This document shows positions 46,101 to 56,120 of a DNA stretch of 64,000 bases, in pieces. Each line of letters starts with the position of its first letter. Positions within the stretch are counted from its first letter, which is position 1. Source of the stretch: Pomphorhynchus laevis (Eukaryota > Acanthocephala > Palaeacanthocephala > Echinorhynchida > Pomphorhynchidae); the NCBI GenBank assembly GCA_012934845.2, contig WNNJ02000623.1:62001-126000 (forward strand), given 5' to 3'. The translations under genes and the position numbers were made by a program. Under the pieces are notes generated by a model. That model saw only the letters and a list, made by a program, of their open reading frames with translations. It made no database searches and was not told the origin of the DNA.

Positions 46101-46260
46101 GAAATTACTATATTCTGGATGAAAACGACATACAATAGACATTGTATATTTTAGTTTTATATTGAGTTTTAACTTTCTGATAATTAACTACATACAAGTT
46201 CAGTTCAAGAGTATAGTTCCAGAGTTTGAATATACACAGTTTGATTGTTTTCGTACTATT
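46101..46260 (+). other. Probable 5' UTR of LINE E2
   Basis: AT-rich leader before the E2 ORF1 ATG. The exact 5' end of the element cannot be placed because E1 is truncated there and no other copy exists for comparison. Confidence 0.35.
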
Positions 46261-47392
46261 ATGAAGAACAAGAAGGTTAAATCTACAAGTTATCAAGTAC
46301 AGTGTGACTCTGATGATTATCGACGCTGGTTGACTATTATAATCGCTACAGATTTAAATGATAATTCTAGTGGGTCATTTGTGTGAATTTTGGCTTCTCT
46401 GTGCATTCAATCACTAGAAGAGGAAATAAGTGTTTTAAGAAAAGCAAAAAATATAGATCATTGCCAGTGCAACATGAATTCCAAAGATGCATCAACAAAT
46501 ACATTCAATAACAGCACTCCTGTTTTATCAAATTCAACTGTGCATTCTAGTGGGTCAATTGTGACTATTCACAACAATAGACTCGAAGTAAGCGATTGCA
46601 TTATGGATCAGTGTACAACAGGGAATGAGATATTGCAAAATTCCACTTGCAATCATCATATCAATCAAATATCCAATATTTCACCAAAAATTCACGCTAT
46701 ACGGGTATAAAAGAATATCAACAGACGTCGTTTTCGAAGTCAATCCAGTAATGGTCAACAAAATTTGCAACTTGATTCCAAACTTGGTGGATCCAACTGT
46801 AAAGATCATTCTAGGGATATTAATTCAATGTCTAAATCGTCAGTGATGGTTGCAAATGTCGGAGAATTTTCCGTACATAAAACAGGAAACGGCCAGAATA
46901 AAAAAACCATTAACACAACCGATAGATATTAATGCGCGAATGCGTGGCGAAAACCGAGATCGGTGCGTAATCTTTGCTAATGTACCGGAATCTAACTCTT
47001 CGGAGCCCCAGCTACATATTGATCATGACATGAGTAGACTTCGGGAAGTATTATCAAAAATATTTACTTCAGGTGAGGAATCTATAGCCTCATCTCTTCT
47101 AGTGAAATCATTGTTCAGGTTAGGTAAGAAAAATGAAGAACGTCCACGCTTATTGAAAGTGGTATGTAAATCGTCCGACAATGTTAACGAGATCTTACGC
47201 AGAGGGTATAAATTACAAGGCCAAACTACTAAAATCTTTAAGGATCTCAGCATTCAGGATCGTAAGATGCGACATCAAGCTTGGGAAGAGCTAAAGACTA
47301 GGAATGCTTCTGGTGAAAAGGACTTGACAATAAGAAATTTTCGTGTGGTTCGGAGAAAACCTTTGTACGTTGCAATCAAATCGGTCCGTTAA
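46261..47392 (+). pseudogene. ORF1 of LINE E2
   Basis: ATG at 46,261. The finger is decayed: VQCDSDDYRRWLTI keeps the first cysteine and the tryptophan but has Y for the second cysteine, and a TGA at 46,384 sits where FVC-x2-C is expected. After shifts, the open part 46,850-47,392 holds the RRM-like domain (RCVIFANVPESNSSEPQLHI, SLLVKSLFRLGKKNEERPRL, TIRNFRVVRRKP). It overlaps ORF2 by 50 nt. Confidence 0.8.
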
Positions 47393-48052
47393 TTGCTTAG
47401 GTATTGATCCATCCTCGTTAGATATATTTCCTACTGGACTATCTATAAACTCAAGAACCAGTAAATGTTCAACTCCAATTATTAACGTCGCTTATACAAA
47501 TATTCGTAGTATAGTATCGAAGATTAACGAATTTCGAAACATATTCTTTACATATAAACCTCAAATAATTGCAGTTACCGAAACTTACCTCCATCATGAT
47601 ATTGCTGATAGCATGGTAGCTGTGAATGGGTATTCTATCATCAGGATTGATCGTAAAGTACGACGAGGAGGCGGTGTTGCACGTTATGTCGATCAATGTA
47701 TAGGTGTTGACGATTTTGAGTGTTATACTGACACATATGGTACTTGTAAACAGATTGTAGTGAGTCTATCCCATGCAAGAAATAAAGTTACTATTGCACT
47801 ATGTTATAGATATCCATGTAGCTTCGTTCTCACTCAGGAATTCTCAGATATTTTGACAAAGGCATCGATGGGTGACCGGTTTCTCTGTTTAGGAGACTTT
47901 AATATTCCCAGCATCAATATGAATGATCCTCATTCAGAAATAACCTCTTCTGGTAAACTAGATCATGACTTGTGGAATTTTCTGTTAGATAACCTACTTC
48001 TTGTTCAGCATGTATCATCACCAACTAGGATTATGAATGATCAAAGTTCTTT

Positions 48053-48130
48053 GTTTTTTTTAATTATTATTTTTTTTAAATTTTAAACGTGGCAAATGCG
48101 TGCCAGCGCACGCTTACATGACCACAACAA
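48053..48130 (-). mobile_element. 78-bp LINE A 3' end inserted alone in E2
   Basis: The minus strand reads TTGTTGTGGTCATGTAAGCG, the GCGTGCGCTGGCACGC hairpin, ATTTGCCACGTTTAAAA and an A/T tail. Nothing else of A is present, so it is an extreme 5' truncation. The E2 bases TTCTTTG before and TTTCTTGG after look like a short duplicated target. Confidence 0.7.
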
Positions 48131-48243
48131 TTTCTTGGATTTAATTTTATCTAAATCCAAGAAATTGGATTTAGAAACATCTTGGATGTTTCTAAATTTT
48201 TTTTATTTTAGGTGTAAATAATTGGATTTTTTTACACCTAAAA
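48131..48243. repeat. Three consecutive 13-bp hairpins at the E2/A-alpha3 junction
   Basis: Stem 1: 48,131-48,143 with 48,152-48,164 (TTTCTTGGATTTA / TAAATCCAAGAAA). Stem 2: 48,169-48,181 with 48,185-48,197 (ATTTAGAAACATC / GATGTTTCTAAAT). Stem 3: 48,206-48,218 with 48,231-48,243 (TTTTAGGTGTAAA / TTTACACCTAAAA). The first is formed partly by target bases of E2. Confidence 0.85.
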
Positions 48244-48359
48244 AAATTTTTGGTTTCTTATCAACATACATTCCAGATTATTCCTGTCAGTTCCAGATTA
48301 TTCCTGTCAGTTCCGCTCGCTACGCTCGCGGATTGAGCTCAATCTATCGATAAAAGGTC

Positions 48360-49590
48360 ATGCCTAAAAAAGCGCGATCTCAGATCCCTGTTCCTGATCA
48401 ACAATCTTCCACATCTGAATGCAATGATGGTTATACCAGCTTTGAAGTTGGATGCGATTCCAAAGATTGCGATGTATGGACACTTGTTCGTGTTAAAATA
48501 TCCGACCACTCGGTGTATAAACGTAAACATTTCACTTGCGGTTTTTGTACATCAGTACGACTACTACAGTTATCCTGCTCATCTACTCCTGTATCACACA
48601 CTACCACTCAGACCAATGCTGTTTTAGATGTTTCCCTCGCATCAACACCTGACTTCGCATCATATAATCCCATTATTGAACCTACTCTCTCACACACTCC
48701 TCGTTCAACTACGTACCAAACTTCCATTAATCTTTCTCATTCTAACAATGCTAACGGCAAAGCTTTTCATCTCGTACCTCCTCTTTCCTATTCCTCCCCC
48801 AATCTTAATAAATCTCAAACTTCTATATTCTCTTCACGTACTCCTTACTCGACCCCCCCCTGTATCACCTCTCAATAATTTACACCCTTCCATCAAAATC
48901 ATTTCCAGTAACATTTCCGATCAACTAATTCAACACTCCATTCCTGTCACTCATGCCCCAACCTATTTTAATTCTCCTTACTCTACCTCCCACGTAACAC
49001 TTCCAAATAATTTACATCCTTCATTTAAAATCATATCCAGTCACATCTCTGATCAACCGATTCAACACCCCGCTCCTGTCACACTTGCTCCAACCAATAT
49101 TAATTCTCTATCAAACACCCCTGTCATTTCCACTTCTATCTGCTCATCTACCTCGACTCCTACCAGCTCTGTCCGTCCACCATTTCCACGAAATCGTTTT
49201 CCTTCGCGCAATCGCTGTATAATCATATCAAACTTAAAGCTTTTCGAATCTGCTTCTCCACAATCTCGCCTCGATGATGATGTATCTGCTTTCAGGTCTA
49301 TCCTAGCAACCATACTTCCTGATGATAACCCATAACTCTTCAATAATATCGCTCCTGTATCCTTTATTCGTTTAAACAAATCCACTAAATCCAATCATCT
49401 CAGTCCTCCACTCTTAAAAATTGTTTTCCGACATAGTTCACATGCCTCTTCGGTACTCTCCCAACGTTTTAAACTTCTTACCACTTCACCTACTTGCCGT
49501 ATCTTTCCTGACCGCTCCCCTTCTGATATTGCCCAGCTCAATTTAGCTCGCATTGAAAAACATCGACGTGAAACAAACGGCTAGTCATCC
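48360..49590 (+). pseudogene. ORF1 of LINE A-alpha3
   Basis: ATG at 48,360. Finger EVGCDSKDCDVWTLVRV ... FTCGFCTSV at residues about 38-73. The linker has repeated NNLHPSIKIISSNISDQ units (from 48,872 and 49,012). A run of eight C at about 48,853-48,860 shifts the frame; the frame with RNRCIIISNLKLFESASPQS continues to a stop at 49,333-49,335. The last part (SAPVSFIRLNK, LLKIVFRHSSHASSVLSQRF) is in further frames. Confidence 0.8.
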
Positions 49591-49649
49591 TTATCTATAC
49601 GTAAAATCAACGGAAATTTTCACGTTCTTCACACAAGGCGAAAAATTCG

Positions 49650-52534
49650 ATGGCGTCCCATCTCTCCCCCTTGTCTTCTTCGCTAGTCGATCTCGCTCCT
49701 AAGCATACTTTTCGTCTTAGTCTATTCAATACTCGCTCCATTCTTCATAAAGCTGATATGCTTCTCAATATCTTCGATCAATTATCTATCGATATTCTCT
49801 GCATTACCGAATCCTGGCACTCTGACTCCGACGATCTTGCTATTCGTCGTCTATGTCGCTCTGGTTGTTCTCTAGTTGAATCAGCTCGTCAAATTACATC
49901 TCATACATCTACTGCGTCTAACCATGGCGGTATTGTTGCCATTGATCGTCACCCAATGTCTTTACGTAAAATCAATGTTAACATCCGTTACACTTCGTTC
50001 GAATTACTCATATGCAGATTATCAACGCATTTCCCTCTGGAACTTGTGATTGTATACCGTCCAGGTTCAGTTGCCCCATCACGTATCTTCTTTAACGACC
50101 TTGCAGATCTAATGTCTCACTGTTCATTGTCTTATACTCCTTCTTTTGTTCTCGGTGACTTTAACATTCGTCTTGATCGCCCGACTCTATCACTTTAACT
50201 AATCTTTTTTCTGATTTTAACTATAAATTACTTTCAACAAGCCCAACTCATATTCTCGGCGGTGCTCTCGACATCATTGCTGTTCCTAACTGCTTCGATG
50301 ACTATACCTCCTTGTCAATTACTGATCCTGGTTTGTCCGATCATTTCCTTGTCACTCTTACTCTTACTCGTCCCCATCCTCCTTCTCCGCCTTTACCTTT
50401 ATCTACACCTAGTCGACCCTGAAAGCTTCTCGATATCCCTGTTCTCTGCACAGCCTTACTCAATTCTTCACTCTTTTCACTTCCTCTTAACTATCTCTCT
50501 CCCAATGATCTCTGCATTCTGTTTGATTCTGAACTAACGTCGATCCTTAATAACCTTCTGCCTAGTCGACTTCGACGTTCCCAGCGCTTGCGCCATGCTC
50601 TCTGGTTCGATTCTGACTGTAATCTTTCTAAGCGTCGACTCCGTCACTCTTTTCGTATGTATAAACGCTTTCTTAAACGTTCACCCGACTCACTCCCTCC
50701 AAATCTTCGTGATTCCTACTTTTCTCAACGCCGTTCACATCTCATTCTTATACGTACTAAACGTACTCTCTTTTGGCGAAATCAACTCGAGCCATCTTCC
50801 AACTCTAAATCTCATTGGAAAATCTTAAACTCAATTCTTTCACGATCATCTACCCCTTGTAATATAAATCCTGATAAATTTTCTTCTTATCTACAAACTA
50901 AGCTATCTAATTTACTTTCCCTACTACCCATAGCCCCCTTGTACCCACTCTTCTCTTTAAATACTTCCCTCCCAGAACTATTCCACCTTCCCGTTTCGTC
51001 TGATGAAGTTTCTTCGGTTCTGCTGTCATTACCTAATAAAACCTCTCCTTCTGACCCAATTCCCACTCACTTGCTTAAAAATATCTGCTCCTTTATCTTA
51101 CCCTTCCTAACCACATTGTTCAACTCGTTCATCCGTAGCTGTACATTTCCTTCCATCTGGAAATGCGCCACTGTTCGTCCTCTCATCAAAAAGCAATCTC
51201 TCGACTCCTCACTACCATCTTCGTACCGTCCAATCTCACTTCTCCCAACCCTCTCTAAACTCCTTGAGCGTCTCGTTCTTAAGCAAGTTAATACATATCT
51301 CTATTCCTCTAACTTATTTCCTCCCTTCCAAGCCGCTTTTCGCTCTAATTACTCTACCGAAATTGCCTGTCTTAAAGTTTATAACGACTTACTCATATCG
51401 CGCGATCATAAATTATGTAGTGTCATAGTTTCTCTTGATCTATCGTCTGCTTTTGACATCGTCGATCACTCGATTCTTCCCATCGCCTTCGTCATGATTA
51501 TGGCTTCTCTTTACCCACTGTATCATGGTTTTCTTCATATCTATCAAACCGTACATTTCGCATATATTCTAACTCTTCTCTCTCATCCTTCGTCTATTCC
51601 GTCCGGTGTTCCACAAGGCTCCGTATTAGGCCCTATACTTTTCTCTCTTCTTCTTGGTGATTTGTCTTCGATTTCTCATAAATTGAACTTCCATGTTATG
51701 CAATATGCTGATGACATTCTCATATATGCTCATGCACCTGTTTTTCGTATTCACGATCTTAGTGTTTCCGCTTCGGACTGTCTTGTCTCAATTTCCAATC
51801 ATCTTTCTTCCCTTCGCCTTTCTCTGAATCCTGATAAATCCAAAATTATGTGGATCCTACCTCGATGCCTCGGCTTCGAACCTCCCTCCGTATCATTAAA
51901 TTCTACAATTCTTCCTATCGTTGATAATCTCGTTTTCCTAGGCTTCCATTTTGACAACCGACTTTCACTTAAACCTTTCGTTAGAGATAAAGTACGCTCA
52001 TCTACTTTGATACTCCGCAACCTCCGTCAAGTTCGTAGATTGATCGATTTCCCTTCTTGTATGACTCTCATATCATCTCTCCTTTTTTCTAGACTCGATT
52101 ATTGTCTTAGTCTATTTTCCAACTTACCTAAATCCACTCTTCTTCCCCTACAACGCATCGTCAACGCAGCTGTCCGAATTCTCCTCCGTCTTCGTCGTTT
52201 TGATCACACATCCTACCATCTTGCTTCTCTCGATTTGCCTACAATTTATTGTCGTGTTCAAATTCGTCTTCTTATCGTTGATTTCCGCCTTGTAACTTTT
52301 CATACCCCCTCATTTCTCAACCTTCCTTTTCTTGATAATTCCCGTCCTGTTTACTGTTCCTTGCGTTCCTGTAATTCCCTTCTTTTACATGTCCCAAACT
52401 ACTCTACCTCCTTTGGACTCCGCTCCTTCCTGGTGGCTGCTCCTCTATCGTGGAATCATCTGCCCTTCATATACGCCAATCAACTTCCCTGCAGTGCTTC
52501 AAACGACAAATCCGATCCCATTTTAACAATTTAA
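49650..52534 (+). pseudogene. ORF2 of LINE A-alpha3: endonuclease and long intact RT
   Basis: Endonuclease from ATG 49,650 (CITESWHSDSDDLAIRRLC, NHGGIVAIDRHPMSLRKIN, VIVYRPGSVAPSRIFF, FVLGDFNIRLDRP), with an internal deletion and shift at 50,180, then GGALDIIAVP and DPGLSDHFLVTL. From 50,588 one frame of 648 codons covers linker, RT and C-terminus: VRPLIKKQSLDSSLPSSYRP, SLDLSSAFDIVDHSIL, SGVPQGSVLGPILFSLLLGD, MQYADDILIYAH, NPDKSKIMWILPR, FLGFHFDNRLSLKPFVRDK, LDYCLSLFSNLPKSTLLPLQ. About 35 residues after HSIL are misread through two compensating shifts (51,478-51,580). It is the longest RT frame in the window. Confidence 0.85.
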
Positions 52535-52571
52535 CTGCTTGACTTTCTCATTTTTGTTTGTGGACTTGTAA

Positions 52572-52588
52572 GCGTACAGCTTGTACGC
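52572..52588 (+). promoter_or_regulatory. LINE A-alpha3 3' stem-loop with compensatory pair
   Basis: GCGTACA-GCT-TGTACGC. Compared with the other copies (GCGTGCA / TGCACGC) one G-C pair has become A-T on both sides, so the stem is kept while the sequence changed. Confidence 0.75.
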
Positions 52589-54117
52589 ATTTGCCACATT
52601 AAATAAATTTGTATTATTATTAAATCATTAACAGATGTGCATGACATTATGCATAAAGCACCCATAGGAGTTAGTGATCATTGTGTATTGCTTTTTTCAC
52701 TTCTCAGGGATTTTAAATAATATTATTGACGAAGTCGAAACTAAAATCTTCAAACGTTGTTGGTATCGTGCAGATCAGTGTAAAATTCTTAAGCAGCATC
52801 GACTATGAACTTTTTAGGCGCTAGTGACGATGTTGAAGATTGTTGAAATGTTTTTCGTTCAGCAATGTGTGAAATAATAGAAAAATACGTTCCCACCAAG
52901 ATCGTACATAAAAATAAAAAAGTGAATCCTCCGTGGTTTAATCGAGAACTTAAATCAGAACTAAGACGAAGAAACCGACTGTTTAAATTAAGCTGCAAGG
53001 ACAATACTTATCGACAGGAATACGTCAATTGTCGTATATTTTTCGAAAGCTTAAAAAACGCAAAAAATTCAACTACGAAATGACAATAACTGCGAACTTT
53101 CATAGTGCACCAAAACGATTTTGGGTTCACATACGTAGAAATAGGACAATTCCTCCTACGATTTCGTCTCTTCGTATTAAATGATAACTTTATCACATCG
53201 CCTCAAGCTGTAGCCGACACGTTTGCGTCGACTTTTCAACTCGTAACTAATAACTTAAATTCTTTACGACATTTATCACCTGGTCCGGATGGATTACATC
53301 CCTAGATACTAAGGGTATTATCTACATTTATCGCTTCACCGTTAGCTTATTTGTCTCAAATATCACTAGCTAAGTCAATTCTACCATTAGATTGGAAAAT
53401 CGCCACTGTAGTGCCAGTCGACAAAAAAGGAGATCGTCACAATTCTGAAAATTATAGCAATAAGCCTTACAAGTGTTGTCTGTAAGATGTTAGAGTGCAT
53501 ATTGCATCTACGATTACTATCTTATCTTGAATCATCGAACTTGTTAGATAATTCGCAACATTGTTTCGTCCTTGACGTTCTTGCATGTCTAATCTTTTAT
53601 GTGCATGCGAAGCATGGGTTGGTGCAGTTGCGCAAGGTAATGCTGCTGATGTCGTGTATTTCGACTTTAATCGGGCCTTTGATAGGGTTCCCCACAATAT
53701 GTTGGTTGAGGTTCTTGCATATTACGGAATTGAAATTCCTATTATTGAATGGATTCACGCTTTCCTATCGGATCGTTCTTTCAGAGTTCGAGTTGGAAAT
53801 TGTCTATCTAGACCGTCAAATTTGTTAATGGGTGTTCCTCAGGGATCGGTGTTTGGTCCATTAATTTTCGTGATATTTCTGATTAGTTTGCTATTTAAAA
53901 AAATATTTTTTAACGTGGCAAATGCGTGCCAGCGCACGCTTACATGACCACAACAAAACAACAATGTAAATCATGTGTCGAGAAGGTGTGAATGGAGGAG
54001 GTGTTTGAATGTGATAAAGAAGTGAGCGCGGCGGATGTCGAGAAGGAGTTGATTCCAGGCGAGTGAGGTGGCATTGAGGAAGGATCGGAGACCGTAGCTG
54101 TTGGGTTAATTGGGACC

Positions 54118-56120
54118 CAACAGCAGGGGACCTAGGACTGAACCTTGTGGGACCCTGCAAAAAATAGAGATGGGAGGGGAGGATGATGAATTAGAACAGA
54201 CGCGAAAGGAACGGTCGGAAAGATATGAGGCAAACCATGCTACGGAAGAGGTAGAAAATCCGTAATCATAACGAAAGCGATAAAGGAGGAGGGAGTGGTC
54301 GACAATGTCGAATGCGGAGGAGAGGTCGAGGGAGACGAAAACACTATATAGAGCCTTGTCTCGAGAAATGAGTAAGTCGTTGTACACTTTTATGCATGCG
54401 ATTTCTGTCGAGTGATTAGAGCGGAAAGCGGATTGGAAGGATGGTACAGATTGGATGACGAGAGATAAGCGTCGATCTGTATTAAGATTAGGCGTTCTAA
54501 GAGCTTAGAAAGCGTAGGGAGTAGTTAAATGCGGCGAAAGCTAGAAGGAAGGGTGAGGTCGAGCGATTGTTTCTTAAGGAGGGGACGAACGATTGCGGAT
54601 TTCCAGTGTGAAGGGAAGATACGACTGCGGATGGACGAGTTAAACAAGGTTGTGAGAAATGGAGATATCGATGAGCATATGGATTTTAATATGTGAGTAG
54701 GCAGGGGATCGGCAGGTGAGGTTTTGTTGGGCAAGGACATGAGGACAGATGATACTTCGGTAGGTGAGATAGGGAGAAGCTGAAAGAGTTTCGGAAGGAT
54801 GAGGCTAGGCGGGGCGGAGTGTGATAGGATTGGGACCGGGGTGTGAGAGAGCAACGAGGATACTTTAGTCTGGAGAAATGACGAATAATCATTAGCATTG
54901 ATGTTGCACGGCGTAGATGAACGAGCCAGGATTGAGTTAAAAGTATGCCAGAGAGTCTTAGAGTTGAATGAAGTGATGATTTTATGCTGCCAGAAGGAGT
55001 TGCATTTGGTACGTAGTAGGTTGAGGTGGTACCGGTGAAGAGCAAGATAGGAATCACGGATAGACGGAGTAATCGAGCGGAAATCACGTCTGAGAGAGCG
55101 GTGATAGACTCGAAAAGCATGGCGGAGTCGACCCTTTGAGAGTAGGCATTGGATGTCAAACTATTGGGCACGGTGCAAACGACGGTGTGGGTGAGACTTG
55201 AAGGGCAAGAGTAGATTGAGAGTGGATGTGAGTTCAGAGTCGAAAAGAAAGGCGAGATCGTGAGAAGATGAATATGTTATTGTGGGACATGATAGAGACG
55301 ATTTGAGTAAGGCATAGCGGAGAAGGAAGAGGTCAAAATTTCTCTAAGGGCGACGTAGGATTGTAGGTGTTCGATTAGGGATGTGGTTGTGAGCGAGATT
55401 AAGGGTGACGAGAAAGTGATCGGATAGAGCAGGATCATGGATGGACAGTGAGGTGTATGCAGCAAAATGATCAGGGACCGCGATGATGTCGAGTGCCCCA
55501 CCAAGGATATGTGTGAGGGCTGTCGAGATTAATTTGTGATTGTAGTTGAATAGAATGTTGATGAACCGGATATAATCCGTGGAAGAGAGTCGGTCTAGGC
55601 GGATGATAGTGTCGCCTAGAATGAGTGAAGTGATTGAGGACAAAGAACAATGAGAAAGGAGGTCAGCGAGTTCGGTAAAAAATAAGGATGTCGGAGCTGA
55701 TGAACCAGGACGGTATACAATGGCGAGATCTAGATTGATCGGGTTAGAAGAACGGCAAGTGAGCAATTCAAAAGACAAGGTGTGAAAGGGGGATTGATTT
55801 TGCGAAGAGACGCGAGTTGACGAGCAAATGCGACGATACCGCCATGATTAGAGAATTTAGAAGGGTATAAGCTGATGGGTGGGCGGATTCGACTTGGGAG
55901 CAACCGGCAGAGAGCAGACGGCGAATGGAAAGGTCGTCGGAATATGAGGGCCATGCTTCGGTGGGACAGAAGAGATCGATGGATTGCTTGGTGAATAGAT
56001 TGAGGGTAAGATCCGATTTATTGAGAATTGATCAAGTGTTGATGAGACCAAGGCGGAAACCGTGTGTGGTGGCGAAAGAGTCTAGTGGAGAAGACACATA
56101 TGGGAGATAGAGCGCCATCG
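54118..56120 (-). pseudogene. ORF2 of LINE A-beta4: endonuclease and truncated RT
   Basis: Endonuclease 55,954-55,344 (NHGGIVAFARQLASLRKIN, DLAIVYRPGSSAPTSLFFTE, GGALDIIAVPDHF, ALSDHFLVTLNLAH). Linker and RT start 55,171-54,525 (SNAYSQRVDSAMLFESITAL frame and PTHILKSICSSISPFLTTLF). RT motif A lies at 54,387-54,118 (SLDLSSAFDIVDHSLLLYRF), reaching motif B (RVPQGSVLGPLL), after which the palm with YADD is deleted. It cannot be active. Confidence 0.8.

Larger units (their letters stand above)
48158..52619 (+). mobile_element. LINE A-alpha3, full-length type, inserted in E2
   Basis: Runs from a hairpin-rich 5' region through ORF1, ORF2, 3' hairpin and (ATT)n tail. Target: E2 TATCTAAATC before, AAATCATTAACAG after (AAATC duplicated). 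Its 5' UTR and first about 100 ORF1 codons are unrelated to A-alpha2, while the remainder is about nine-tenths similar by eye. GTTCCAGATTATTCCTGTCA is repeated in tandem at 48,270-48,310. Confidence 0.85.
47343..53893 (+). pseudogene. ORF2 of LINE E2, interrupted: endonuclease and first RT part
   Basis: Endonuclease open from 47,343: VAYTNIRSIVSKINEFRNIF, AVTETYLHHDI, RRGGGVARYVDQ, LCYRYPCSFVLT (RYP for the usual RSP), FLCLGDFNIPSINMNDP. After the A pieces it resumes at 52,620 with the catalytic HKAPIGVSDHCVLLF, then NPPWFNRELKSELRRRNRLF and RT parts (KKGDRHNSEN, VVYFDFNRAFDRVPHNMLVE, MGVPQGSVFGPLIFVIF). It shares with E1 the frameshift after SLRIK and the TAG in LHP-stop-ILR (53,303). RT ends at LISLL, where A-beta4 is inserted. 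Confidence 0.85.

Noticed and set aside
50588-52534. Active LINE A-alpha3
   Set aside because: The RT frame is long, but ORF1 and the endonuclease are frameshifted and about 35 RT residues are misread between compensating shifts.
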